Below are positions 44,629 to 57,177 of a DNA stretch of 64,000 nucleotides, in pieces (position 1 is the stretch's first letter; each line of letters opens with the position of its first letter). The notes beneath the pieces are model-generated. The model was not told the origin of the DNA, ran no database searches, and saw only the letters and a list, made by a program, of their open reading frames with translations. The position numbers and the translations under genes were made by a program. This DNA is from Melastoma dodecandrum (lineage: Eukaryota > Streptophyta > Magnoliopsida > Myrtales > Melastomataceae): assembly GCA_029817715.1 (NCBI GenBank), contig JARUPY010000538.1, positions 4,650,001 through 4,714,000 of the forward strand, read 5' to 3'.

Positions 44629-46258
44629 CCTGAGATGGCTTGGCCTACCTAGGAGTCGATCGTTTCGTGGGTTCCAAAGGGGTGGTGCAATAATAACAAA
44701 CGTGGCCTGTAATTAGAGATCGTGTGTGTGTGTGTGTGGGGGGGAGGTGGGTTGGGAGGATTACGGGGTGATGTTTATTTGGGTTAGGGAGTTTCGGTTA
44801 GGGACTAACGCTAAACAATGCGAGATCCACGGGGAACGTACGATACAATGGAAACCTAATATATTAGCAACCAAAAAACATCAGCTGTCTCTTGTTTTTG
44901 TAGATTTGTAGGTCCTTTTTTTTTTTTCCTTTTTGTGTGTCTTTAAGACAACTGGGATTTTCGTGTGGTGCATGTTGGTTGTTCTAATATCTGTTTCGTA
45001 TTATTAGGATTAGCAATCTGTTTGTGTTCGAAGGTTAACTAAAGATTTTGATCCCTTAAAAGGATTCTAGATTAAGACCCCAAACAAACGAACAGAAGGG
45101 CATAAGGTCCGAATGGAAGTGGAAGAGCCCAGACAGGCCTGTCCGAGCATCATCCGAAAGGTTGTACTTCGAGGAGAAGAAGTAGCAACGGGAAACCTAA
45201 AGTTGTGGCTTACTTTATCCCTATTATCGGACGAAGCCTATGAAAATGAAAAGAATCAAACGAATGAAACAACGAAATCGAGTTACGTTTGAGGAGGATT
45301 GTACCAAGTCAGGGTTAGTTGACAAAAAACTTGGCAAATAGTGATCTAATTTTGCGAAATTAAGACGGTTCCAATCGCTACGCTAGCTGCTCCGGGAAGT
45401 ATGTCGCGGTCGGGAACCGCTATATTAACACCGACATAAGTGTCGCGGACTGTAACCAATACACTATCGCCATTAGAAATTTTTTTTTTTTCTAACTATC
45501 TAAATGTCACGATTGAAAAGTTCGACACTGATTAGAAAAAATTTATTCTAAGTGATCCAGTGTCACGATTATGGACTGCGATACTCAAATGGATATCAAT
45601 GTTGCAGTTCCTAAGCGCGACATAACTCCCCCGAGTTAGTATCTTGTTTTGTGATTTAAAACCACTTTTTTTTTAAATTGAGGCTCCCGATCACGACATA
45701 AATACTAGATCGAGGGAATTTGACAAAACTAAAACTGTATTTCATAATTTTTTTTTAAACCGGATGTATTTCAATAAACCGAAAACTTTGCCGGGATGTT
45801 ACGAGGAAACATCGGGGAAAAGAAGTTGTCATTGTCCTCTCCATGGTTTTATGAGTTACGACCGGGTTAGTTATATGTAACGAAGCTACGTGGGACCCAC
45901 ACTTGTATTAATTTCTGGGATATGATCTACTTTTTACGTAATTACGATCAAGGGGTTTATGAAATGAAATGTCATCGAGTTGAATTTGGGAATAATCTTA
46001 TCCCAAAAGGTGTATGCGATTTGCACTGAATGCGCATAGAAATGGGAACTAGAACTAATATTTTAACTGTGTGTGTGTGTTTTGTTTGAATATGACACGT
46101 CTAATTCAGGATGATTTTATTACAAGAAATCGGTGCGATAATAATAGAGAGAAAGCCGAAAGCTGTAGGTTAGAAGGGGGGGAAGCTTCGCCCAAACAAA
46201 ATCCAATAACTGACCTCGAGATTGAGACCTGCTTTATGTAACGCCTCCCTCCCCCCTC
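44629..46258. other. intergenic with a GT microsatellite and TE-like repeats
   Basis: (GT)n followed by G(n) at 44721-44745; T-tract at 44918-44928. 45395-45625 has recurring GTGTCGCGG, GTGTCACGAT and GCGACATAA motifs in both orientations, like subterminal repeats of a decayed DNA transposon. No gene. Confidence 0.4.
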
Positions 46259-46268
46259 TTTATATATT
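46259..46268 (+). promoter_or_regulatory. TATA box of the RING gene
   Basis: TTTATATATT, 88-97 bp before the start codon, preceded by a C-rich stretch. Confidence 0.6.
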
Positions 46269-46355
46269 GGAGACAACGTTTCACCCCCTTTCTTTTCGTA
46301 AGGAGAGAAAAGAAGAGAAGAGAAGCCAAAAGCACCCATTTTGGTGATCTTAGGA

Positions 46356-47233
46356 ATGGCGGGGTTGTTTCCTGCAATTGAAGGTCCACGGAGGAGGAGG
46401 CAGGCCCACCGCGGCGGACTAGGGCTGTTTCCGGATCCCCCGTCGATGGACGTACGGGAATGGTCGCAGCTTCCTCCCTTGTATGATCTCTACGCGACCA
46501 GACATGCCGCAGATCTCTCCTCCACCGCTGCAGTAAGATACCCCCAGACTCCGTTTGTTGATCTTGCGGTCGGGACTTGAATTAGCTTCATGCGATACTG
46601 ATGCTTTTCTTTTGATTTTTTTTTTTCTGTAGCAGCGGAGGCATGCTGGAGGGGGGTACTCAAGGGATGACGTGAAGCTGGGCGGGATTGCTCGGGAAGC
46701 CAAGGCAAGATTGGATGCGAAGCTGAGATCCCAGCTGAAGTCTGACCACAGGAGGTACCTATAGTCATCAATATCATCACTGGCGTGATCTTTGGTCGAC
46801 CTATTAGTTAATATGCGAGTGTGCATCAGTCAGACATCCGATCTGATCCAACCTGGTTTTCCAACGTCCCCTTTTAACCAGGTCTAGTTTCGGTGCAAAT
46901 AGGGAAAGCTCGATGCAAGTGGCTATGAGGACGGTACAGACGGAGGTCTTCGGGATGGGGAAGGACAGCGGCAGCATCAGCAGAGGAGGAGAGTTAGGGG
47001 AAGGTTCATCGAGGATGATGGGGAAGTTGTCAGGAAGGACAAGCTGGAAGTCGACGGACCAGGACGAGTGCGCCGTGTGCCTAGAGGGGTTCAGGGTCGG
47101 GGAGAACCTCATGAACCTGCGGTGCGCGCACAGGTTCCACACCAGGTGTCTGGTACCATGGCTAGAGAGCAACACCCGTTGCCCCTGCTGTAGGACGGAT
47201 GTCGTCTCCTCATCGTCTTCTCCACCCGAGTAG
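46356..47233 (+). CDS. RING-H2 E3 ubiquitin ligase
   Basis: Exons 46356-46532, 46633-46754 and 46882-47233, GT-AG, giving 216 residues. The second exon could start three bases later by using the next AG. The C-terminal RING-H2 finger is complete: C163, C166, C181, H183, H186, C189, C200 and C203, in the order CAVC...CAHRFH..C...CPCC. Such fingers recruit E2 enzymes to ubiquitinate targets. The N-terminus is basic (GPRRRRQAHRGG) with no membrane helix, so this is a soluble ligase and not an ATL type. RHY1A-like proteins have a similar layout, but I cannot assign an orthologue. An upstream in-frame Met (46341) adds MVILG; the later Met is preferred because it heads the conserved part. Intact. 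Confidence 0.88.
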
Positions 47234-49557
47234 CAGCGACATCGATCATATGATCAAAACCACCACCCTAATGTGATAAGGGGCCTTCCAAATTGTATTA
47301 ATCACTTCCTTCAGTTTAGTATTTTAAGTTGATCAGGTGACTTGGAACCAAAATGGTCATTTGGGTCATGTGAATGTCTCTTTTGACCGAGATCAAATCC
47401 AAGTGGGTAGTAGTATTTTTTTTCTTGTTGGGTTGAAATATTTTATGGAATCTTCGCTTTGGGTAGACGTGGTTTATTCTCAGTCCAAATGTAAAACCAT
47501 GGAGGGTGATGTCAAACTCAACATGCCGTGTATGAACAGGGAATTCGGACATGGCTTAATATGGGGAGGGGGTGGTGGTCAGAACGTGGTAGATCTACCC
47601 ACGTATGTATGCCGGCATTCAGGTTTTATTACCCCCTACGTATAATATAATGTTTTTCCCACCTAGACGTGATACAAAATGGGGTTAGTTGGTGGATATC
47701 CAGAAAGAGTAAGCATAATCCTTTTGTCCCCCCGTTGTCCTCCACAAAACCCTCCCCAAAAAACTCTTACCAAGTTGATAAGACAAAAGGGAGATTGGAT
47801 TGGATTAGGACAATGACCCCTCTTCGGAATTTTTAGAACACTTTCGCAGCCGACCTTCCATATCCTCCACCAAATGTCACTCAACACCGGGGGTTGAGGT
47901 TTTGAGGTATATCCTTAATAACATTGACCGCCAGTAGAACTAGGGTCGTAAATTGATGTTTGAAATATTGATCCCAGCATTTAAAGAAATTGGTATTTTG
48001 AAGTTAATTTTACACGAAGAAATCGGTATTTAAACCAAGTTGACGAACGTTACAAAAAGCATGGGATTAGATAGAATCGAAAGGTTTCTCTTGGAAAGCT
48101 GGAGGATATGTGTTTTTAGGAGGGTATTCGAGCCCCAGAAGAACCTTCTTCTGTTTTCCTTCATTCTAACATATTCTCATATCCCATCACATCTAACCTT
48201 CCTTCACCTACACGATGATCTTATCCCTTGTTTCATGACGAACGATGATGATGGTGTCACGAAAGATCGTCCCTCTTATCCTCCTCCTCTAGGATTAGAT
48301 TCCGTGGTAAAATTCCCCACCTTCTCTCCCAACCCTCCAATGAAAGGCTCCAGTCTGATACATTCTTGTTAATATAATCTGTGTGTCCGATTTCCCCTAG
48401 TTGTACCTACCGAGAAACAACACTTCCCGCCACCCCCCAAGTACACGTACCCTTTCGGGTACTCTTTGTTGGGTACGGGTGTATTTGTCTTGTCATCACG
48501 ACCAGGCACCATTTCAATTCGATTGGGTGGGCAAATTGTTTAAACATATCAAGTGGGGGTTTGCTTGTTGTATTGATTTCCCATTTTCAGGTGCATCCAG
48601 TCCCAGAAACAACCCCCCGAACCAAAGATTTTGTGACCAAAATTAGAACACCAGTTGTTGCCTCCCCCAAATACGATGATCGCCTTCACCACCACCTTCC
48701 ATTAAACCTACTTACCTCATTCGGTCCACACAACTCGACATGAATAAAAGAATGTGGGGGCTTTTAATTCTTGGTAGAGGCTTGTTTGACATGTTCTTTC
48801 CCGCAAGTTCGTGCGCTAAAAACGAGGGCCCGTATTATATAATCACCACGCCGCCTCCTTCCGACATCATCGGCCACGTTATAATTTGTTATGTTCCCTG
48901 CTCAAGCGGATAAGCTTTAAGATTAGAAGTGTTCGCTTGGAAGTAGAAGAATGCACGTTTGGAAAGAGACTTCAGATCAAACTGCAAACATGGTCGGGGT
49001 TTAGAAACTAGAACGCCAAGACCCTCATGTTATGTCGCTCCGGCAAAGTCCAACGGACTACGAGTAAGGAAAAGAAATATGTATGAACTTGCGTTGAGGA
49101 TGTATAAGCATCTCAGAGTTATTGCTGTCTAAAACAACTGACCAGGAGCTTGTCCATGGAGAGGAGGAACCAAACTATATATTTACACGCTTATTTAAAC
49201 CAGCTAACACATAGGACAGTACTGATGATAATGCGTCTTTACAGCGTAGCATCCCGGCTTCCCGAGATCCCTCGGAAGCAATCCGGGCTCCTACCAATGA
49301 TGATGACCGACCAAAGTCCACATAATCACAGTTCTAGAATTTCTTAAAGTGAGATTATTTTCGCCAATATCCTGATCCTCCCCCCGGTCAGAACAGAAGG
49401 GAACTCAAATGAAAGAGGATGCCTTTTCTCTTACCTTCCCGAATGAATCGCATGTACAGACATGTCTCATGGGATAGCGTGATTCCGGCTACCCGTATTT
49501 ATTCTCGAACAGAAGCCCATGTTCTCTTCTCTGCAGCAAAAGTGAAGATGTAGCAGG
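47234..49557. other. convergent intergenic region
   Basis: Between the RING and PP2C genes. Short frames at 48040-48743 overlap each other and have no family signature. No repeats, RNA genes or regulatory elements are clear. 49360-49557 is probably the PP2C 3' untranslated region. Confidence 0.4.
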
Positions 49558-52500
49558 CTATCCTTCTAAGTGAAATTTGAGATTCTGCAATCCTTCGGCA
49601 GATATGCTCCTCCTCACCCTAGCCCTCTGCACTACCAGCTGCGGTGGCGGCTCCGAATGAAAACTAACAATGACTACCGTAAGATTGTCCGTCGCTCCCC
49701 TTTTTGTTGCTTCTTCCACGACTTCCTTACAGCAGAGCCTGACATCATTATGTTCTTGAAGCTTCTTCCTGGCGAAGTCTATGGCATTCTGGCTACTAAA
49801 GACATCCCATATCCCATCGCTCCCGATTATCAAGAACTCGTCTTCCCTTATGAGGGTTATCAACTTCATTTCGGGTTCGGCGCTCAAGGGTCCAGCTTTC
49901 TCGCCCATCTCCTTCATTCCTTGGAGATGCCAGTCTCCCAATGCGCGTGTCACGCCTAATTGACCATTCAAATAGCCATCATCAATAAAACCGCCGAGAG
50001 ACTCAATCCTCAATCGCTCATTTGCACAGCAGGGCCTGTGGTCCTCTGACATCTCTAGTGCAATGCCACGCCGTGAAAGAACAGCCCGGCAATCCCCGGC
50101 ATTTGCCACCAACAAAGACCTGAAAGGAAATAGGATTAAATGAAATTATCATCATAAATATGAAAAGCCAGCTCAGTCCACGTTATGAAGTATCAAAGCA
50201 AGCCTAGCCCTAACTTATCAAAAAATAAAACAACAAAAAAGGAAAGCCCAGAGCCTTCTCAGGCTTCCCCAGGATTTGCCACCGACAAAAATCTGAATGG
50301 AAATAGGACTATATTAAGTTTTCATCGTCAATATGAAAAGCCAGCTTAGTCCTTGTTATTGAGCATCAAAGCAAGCCTAGTCTTCTCGGGGAAATAAGAA
50401 TGTGCACCTCCCAAAAATCATGGCTGTAAGCGCCGTTGTTCCTGATGAGAGGGCAGTCTCAAGCCGGCATGTCTTTGCAAATGCAGCATCAGTCTCATGA
50501 AATGACCTGGTAACAACTTTTTCGAGCTCTAATGGAAAATCAGCATCCTCGACTATAACTCTAGGCAAATGGTCACGGACAAAATGTGCTGCATCTTTTC
50601 CACCATGCCCATCGAACACCTGCAACCCATAATAATTCGTACTAAGTATTAAAAGCTTTGAATAGATCATCAACATTTTCAAAAGTCATGCATAAACAAC
50701 TGACCCTCCTATAAAAAAATCATTAAATGAAGGGTCCATTTTTTCAAGCAGACAGAATGCCGAAAAAGTTCCTTCTATGAATATAGGCTAACCAGGGCAG
50801 GATAAAGACGACGCTAAACCGGCATGACTCTCTGGAACGGAAAACCTTCTCCCAGAATAACACAAGAAATTAAAAAACGACACTAATGCCTTACACCAAA
50901 GAAAGAGACAACATCTTCATTAGGCTTATCTTGCCCATAATTCTTCGCCAGATCGCGAATGCAAACATGTGTATCCTCCATGTAAGGGCGCCCCCCAATG
51001 TCAGACCACTCGCCAGATCGTAGTTCGGGGACAAAACTGCCATTGATATTCTGTCTCTTTTCAGGCGCGACATTTTCCTCGCTAATGCTGTCCAGCTGCA
51101 AAGAGAGACAGAAGAAACAGTGAAATAAGAGCAACGGAACCCGAACGTAAATTTTTCGCCGGACTTTAATTAGAATGAGATTGTTAAAATAAAACTAAAA
51201 AAATGTGACAAATCTCTTTGTTGACATAAAGTAACTATTCTGATTGCTTGATCACAAGATTTCTTTCCATTACAGGCAACATATCCCATGTCCCGAAGAA
51301 GGATGCCAGAAGGAAACTTCATCTACTTTGGCTCAAATGCAAAGGATTGTTCAATATCTGAAGGTAAGAAACCAAGAAAGAAGCCAGAAAGCATCACCCA
51401 AAACCTATCAGATGTGAAGTACTGACACACAGTAAATGAACAACCAATTGTGGAAAAGCATTTCCTCAGCTCGACCGTCTACATACCCAGATTTCTTTTT
51501 AAAAGAAAAAATCCCACTTTTCATGGTTGTAGAGACTGGTCTAACAAATGACAAGCTCCAAATCCAACCGAACACAGTGCAAAGTAACCACAAGATGACA
51601 TGACGAAGAAAACCTCTTGGTCATTTCTGTTCTAAAAATAAAATTATGACCACAGTAAAGGATAAACTACCAGTGCATAAACTCAATTAACGTTGCAGGA
51701 ACAAGAACAGAGTGAGCAGATAAAAGAACTGTGCAAATTCATTCGCGTTCCAAGCTAGCCTCCAGAGAGACACTACCGACCAGTAAACCATAGGCGAACA
51801 ATGAAGCCACTAAAAAACTGATGAAACCTCTCTTGGCCGACACTAAGGATCACATCTACAATCTCATAGAACATATCACTAAACTCTAGGGGCAATTTCC
51901 ATACTTCAGTCAATCGGATTGCTTCAAATGGAAGGAAAAGAGATGCGCACTCCTTTGGGATAGGCTCATAAAGTAAATCTCCTCAAATCCTCCAAAGTCC
52001 CAAAATCAGAAACACCACTTTCCATATCCAAAAGAAATAAGCAATCCATACAGAACATGTTCGCATCATCAATACCCATTGATTGAAGTAACCGCAAAAG
52101 AAATCAATTCGGGTGGCTTCTTACGGAGGGCGCGTGTAAGAAACGGGCCTCCGCAAAAGGACCTCTCTCCTTTGGGGGTAATAGGTCAGACAACCATCCC
52201 TGTGATTGAACAGGCGGAAGCATTCCTTGTTGACAAAAATGTCCATCACATCTCACAAATCCTAGCGACCAATCAAAACCACTCTCCCAGAGACTACAGT
52301 CAAGCAGAGGAACCATCGCCAGTCATTTTACCGGATAAAATCCGCATCTGACCTGCCAAAATTCCTTCTTCCTTTGGCCCAATTAGCCAAGAAAGGAACT
52401 AACTTTCACGAAAGAAAACACACCCTTAAACTCCAAACCGAAAAGGGGAAACAACAATCAAAACATGAACCAGGGATTGGAGATCATACAGGGAAGGAAG

Positions 52501-52654
52501 CCCTGAGGGCATCGTTGTCGGTAGTGGGGCTCATAACGGGGGACTCTCGCTCGTCCCAATTGCCAACCCGGGTATGCAAGAGATCGTGCAAAGGCCACGA
52601 CCCGGCAGAGGAAGCATCGAGATTCTCCATCTCCTGGGCATCCTTCACACACAT
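49558..52654 (-). CDS. protein phosphatase 2C
   Basis: Exons (minus strand): 52654-52490, 51095-50895, 50619-50408, 50119-49558; 379 residues, all GT-AG and in frame. PP2C motifs in order: GEWSDIGGRPYMEDTHV (first metal Asp, about residue 96), VFDGHGG (123-129), SSGTTALTAM, LLVANAGDCRAVLSRRG, LGVTRALGDW, IIGSDGIWDVFSS and GATDNLTVVIV. All metal-binding Asp positions are present. It is a Mn/Mg-dependent Ser/Thr phosphatase, resembling the DBP1-type plant clade and not the ABA co-receptor clade; that subgroup call is inference. The start Met (MCVKDAQEMENLD) is in the first exon, separated by a 1.4-kb intron. Intact. Confidence 0.92.
50094..50383 (-). repeat. duplicated exon-4 acceptor region inside the PP2C intron
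   Basis: About 115 bp spanning the start of exon 4 and its splice acceptor (ATTTGCCACC at 50101) is repeated 173 bp upstream in the transcript direction (ATTTGCCACC at 50274). The extra copy also has a CAG followed by exon-like sequence with changes. Confidence 0.8.
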
Positions 52655-54444
52655 GATGATTCGTTCCGGGGGTTCGATCCCACCCACAACCCACAAAACA
52701 AAAAACAACCCAAAGAAAAAAAAAACAGAGAGAAACCCCTCCTCCTCCCCCTTTACCCTCTCAGACGAAATTCGGCAAACTCAACGTGCCATGCATCAAA
52801 CCAAATGACACGACCGGAAAGAAACCATCTTTCTTTCTCGGCTTTTTTTTTTGACGGTCGGGACGAAGGGACGCCGAGATTCCTAATAATAATAATAAAA
52901 ATAATAATTGCTGTTGATTAATTTTTATCCCTCACGAGGAAAAGGACAAAATTGAAAAAAAAAATGTCGTGATTCACGAAAGCGGCTAATTTCGGAGATT
53001 AAGCTTTTATGTATAAATACTTTTTTATTTAAATATTATTGGAATTTATTTATATTTTTATCTCCCTTAAAAAAAATGATTGGATTTATGGAATCTTTGA
53101 ATGGAATATGCGGTTGCATCAGCAACAAAAACCCTCGAGTGGAGGGCGTTGTAACCATAATTAACCCATTTTCATGACCACCTCGAATTATTATTATTCT
53201 TATTATTATTATAAAGAAGATAGTTGGAATAATGTGTGAATGAGAGTGAGATTCCGGACACGTAACATTTAAACACCGACGACCGACTTCGAATGAGGTC
53301 TGAAAAACGTGGGGTATTTAATGTACAATCTCTCGGTTCTTACCAAAATTTTCGTTGGGCTTACTTTTACCCAAATGATAACATTGATATTGAATGACCT
53401 CCACCAAACATCGACTGATTTTCACCTAAAAGCTCGAGAGGCTAGATTTCCACATAAAAAAGGAAATAAAATATGAAAAAGATGTTCAAACTTACTCTGA
53501 CAGCGAACCCAATCTTAATCATCCCAAAACTTTTTTCTTTTTTTCTTTTTTACTTTCTTTAAAAAAAAAAAGAGGAAAAAGCGAAGTATTCCCAGAACAC
53601 CCATTTTTCTTCCCTTTTAGATTCATTGCAAGTTGGGGAACTGTCCCTTTTTTGCAACTCCCAAAAATATCATCAAATCGCTTTCTATTTTGGACCGACC
53701 TTCATTTTTGTTGTCTCCAACCCATTTTTGTTTTAATTTTTTCTTTATTAAAAACCTGACAACTTCCCAGAAAATAGTAACCACCGAATCATCGTCTGTC
53801 GTTAAGCTTGCTGTAGAATGAACTGTTTTATTATTTTTGGGTTCTAAGTTGTTTTGACTCTTTTTTATTATTCTGGCTATAAATTAAGGGGGGGGAAGAG
53901 GGTTCTGAGATGACGTGGCCCAATGACGACCGATTAATGCGATGCCTGGTCGTTTGGTGGCTTGTCAAATTCCTTACCAATACTTTCACTTTACTCACAA
54001 CTAATTTATTCCCCAAATTAAAAATACAAAGGGAGAAAGGGAAAAAGTTTTTAGGGAGAGGCCCGCCCAACCCAGATTGTCAATGAGACCATGGGCCTTG
54101 GCCCATTTGTCAGCCTTTACCCACCCATGAATGGATACAAGAAAACACGAGCAACAGTGAAACACTCCGGGATATTCTCCATTCCCTGTCTGTTCTGTTG
54201 TCGACATACGTGACGTTTCATTGGCCCAGTTGCCCACCAATTGAATCCCATTTCGTCACGCGTCTTATTTCAACCTGGTTTACTTTTTCTCGTTGTTGTA
54301 ATAAGAAACAGTGTTCGGTCAATCTTCAAATCTGAAGGGCAGATGAAAGTTTTTACTTTACCTCGGTTAATTAATAAACAATTTGGGTGCGCCGATATAG
54401 AGATGAGGATGAATGGTTAAAAGACCTCATCTTGGTGAGCGTAT
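52655..54444. other. divergent intergenic region, PP2C to FMO
   Basis: Probable PP2C 5' leader and promoter next to 52655, with AAT/ATT microsatellites at 52884-52912 and 53187-53212. Long A and T tracts lie around 53520-53575. No gene. Confidence 0.45.
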
Positions 54445-56336
54445 ATGGAGAGAAGGGTTGTGATTGTCGGAGCCGGAATCAGCGGCCTACTTGCTTGCAA
54501 GTGCGCCGTCGAGAAAGGGTTCGACCCTTTGGTGTTCGAGGCCGGCAGTCGTGTCGGAGGCATCTGGGTCAGTACCCCCGAATCGACCCGGCTTCAGAAT
54601 GTCAAGGCAGGGTATCGGTTCTCGGACTTCGACTGGCCCGATTCGGTCAGGGACGAGAGGCCTCCATCCACTCAAGTGCTGGAGTACATTGACTCGTATG
54701 TCGAGCGCTTCGGCCTGCTGCCTTACGTCCGGTTCAATTCCATGGTCATGAGCATTGACTACGTTGGGGAGTCCGAGGAAGAGGTCGAAGGTTGGGATCA
54801 GTGGGGAGGGACCGGTTCTGCCTTTGGTTCGATAGGGAAGTGGCATGTCCATGTCCGTGACGAGAATAATAATGCCGTCAAGGTATGGGATTCATTTTCG
54901 CTCGTCTTGGTGGTGTTCTAGGTTAATGAGATCGAACATGCTGAACAGGAGTACCGAGCCGAATTTGTGATCCTATGCTTAGGGAGATTCAGCGGCATCG
55001 CAAACATCCCTGATCTACCGCCAGACAGATGCTCGAAGGTGTTTGGTGGTAGGGTGGTGCACTCGATGGAGTATTCGGTGATGGAGAATGCTTCGGCCTT
55101 GGAAATGATTAAGGGGAAGAGGGTCACTATAGTCGGCTCGCTTAAATCTGCAGTTGATATAGCAGTCGAATGCGCAAATGTCAATGGTATGTCTCTGCAC
55201 TTTAGTCGTACTTCTCAAATGTTAGTCGACTGCATGATGTCATGCCATTTTGCCACATTGTTCGATAGGAGTAGAATTACCGTGCACGATGATCCAGCGG
55301 ACGCCTCACTGGTTGATGCCGGGAGATTGTCTCCTGGGGAAATACATCGGATACCTCTACTTCAATCGCTTTTCCGAGCTTCTCATTCACAAGCCTGGCG
55401 AAAAGACCATGCTCAGTCTGGTCGCGATGTTGCTTTCGCCACTGGTACACATTTGTTACCTGATTCGACTGTCTTCGTAAGAAAGACCCCTGACAGACCC
55501 GATGTGCAGAGATGGACAATCTCGAAACTCTCGGAGATCTACCTCAGGTGGACGCTGCCGCTGAGGAAGTACCAGATGATCCCGCCACACAGCTTTTATG
55601 AGGACCTTTCCTCCTGTCAGATCGGCATTCTCCCAGAGGGATTCTACAACAGAGTCAAAGAGGGAAGCATCATCTTGAGAAGAGCCCGGAGTTTTGGCTT
55701 CAACAGAGAGGGTGTGATCACAGATGAAGGTGCTGGCCACTTTCCGAGCGACGTCGTCATTCTAGCAACTGGGTACAGAGGCGATCAGAAGCTCCGACAG
55801 ATATTCCGATCCCCTCACTTCCAAAAGCACTTTGTCAGTTCAACAACTGCCCCGCTCCCTCTATATAGGTAAGTGCCTTACCATTACCACTGAAAATTCT
55901 TCGGCATTCCTCGTGTCGTGACAGGGCCATCTTCCTTACCATTTGATATTGCACTGGCAGACAAATGATCCACCCGCGTATCCCCCAGCTTGCGGTGATC
56001 GGATACGCGGAGGGCATCGCAAACCTCCCTTCCTTCGAGATCAGGTGTCGATGGCTAGCCCAATTTCTCGACAGGAAGTTCCAACTGCCCGCCGTGAAGG
56101 ACATGGAAGAGGACGTGTCCAGGTGGCAACAGCACATGAACCGATATGCGGGGCGGAACTCCTGGAGATCATGTGTCGTGACGAGCAACATATGGTACAA
56201 CGACCAGCTGTGCAAGGACATGGGGTGCAACCCACGAAGGAAGAAGGGATTCTGGGCCGAATGGTTTCAGCCTTATGGACCGATGGACTACGCTGGTATT
56301 TACGGGGAAAAAGGAACAAAAATACTGAATCACTGA
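54445..56336 (+). CDS. FMO1-like flavin-containing monooxygenase
   Basis: Exons 54445-54882, 54949-55186, 55269-55444, 55510-55868 and 55961-56336; 528 residues, close to Arabidopsis FMO1. The third intron (55445-55509) hides the apparent frame break. FAD Rossmann motif GAGISG at residues 9-14; FMO signature [16 protein letters not shown]-binding region [22 protein letters not shown] motif; and the C-terminal [20 protein letters not shown] block typical of FMO1-type proteins. Family members N-hydroxylate small molecules; Arabidopsis FMO1 makes N-hydroxypipecolic acid in systemic immunity. Whether this copy shares that substrate cannot be told. The NADPH motif has GSLKSA where GxGxxA/S is usual, as FMO1-type proteins also vary here. 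Intact. Confidence 0.9.
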
Positions 56337-57177
56337 GAGCGAAAAGACTGCCCCTTCTTAGTACAATACAAATGATTATCCTCTCTTTCCAATTACACAA
56401 TGATCCAGTATGTATGTATATACCAGTACACTAATTATAACCTCTACAACATGTTTAACTCTAAGCGCTTCCAAAAAAACAACCTCGCCAGTCTTCGTGA
56501 CAATCGCGTGCATCCTGATTGTGGTCTGGTTATTCTTCAACTACTTCTTATGTGCCCTTTAATCGATAACAAGTCTTCGTGCTTTGACAAGTTCGACTAT
56601 CCCAACTTCGACCGCCAACTTTCAATCAGTGATCTTCGACTATCAAATTTTTTTTTTTTTTTTAATCTTCTTTTATCATTGACTACTAGTTCTCGATCTT
56701 CAACTGTCAACCTTCACTCTTCCATGGAAATAGCCCTTTTAGTCCACATTCGACTGGAATGATTGACGAGGTTGGAGCCTGAGGCTCAAAATCAGCGTAA
56801 ACAGCCGGCATTATCTAACTATGACGTGGGGAGTGGCCGGTCTCGAACACGAACACGCATTTCTTAATAAACGTTAGTTTCCGCGATAAGTAGGCCGGCG
56901 CCGGCGGTCGCATGGCCGCAACACGAAGACGACATGATCTGACGTTGGTTTTTCCCGGCGATCCCACAAATGAATTCCCCCGAACTGTCCGCAACACGAA
57001 ACCCCACAAACTGTCCGAACAAACTGCCGTCACAGATTCTCCTCTTCCTCCTCGTTCTTGTTATTCTCTGGGTCGTGCCGTGTGCTTTAAATGGCGACAC
57101 GACAACCTCTGTTGGAGATACTACTAACAACGGGAGACCAGCCTCCACAGACTTCTTCGCCGCTCTCAAAACCTTGA
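56337..57177. other. intergenic, FMO to methyltransferase pseudogene
   Basis: FMO 3' flank with a T-tract near 56647-56662. Overlapping opposite-strand frames in 56864-57550 have no recognisable family. Confidence 0.4.

Noticed and set aside
48040..48743. Several 80-120-codon frames between the RING and PP2C genes
   Set aside because: They overlap one another in different frames, have no conserved motifs, and the DNA is ordinary intergenic sequence.
55444..55510. Frameshift in the FMO1-like gene
   Set aside because: A 65-bp GT-AG intron (55445-55509) accounts for the frame change and restores the family sequence LSPLRWTISKL.
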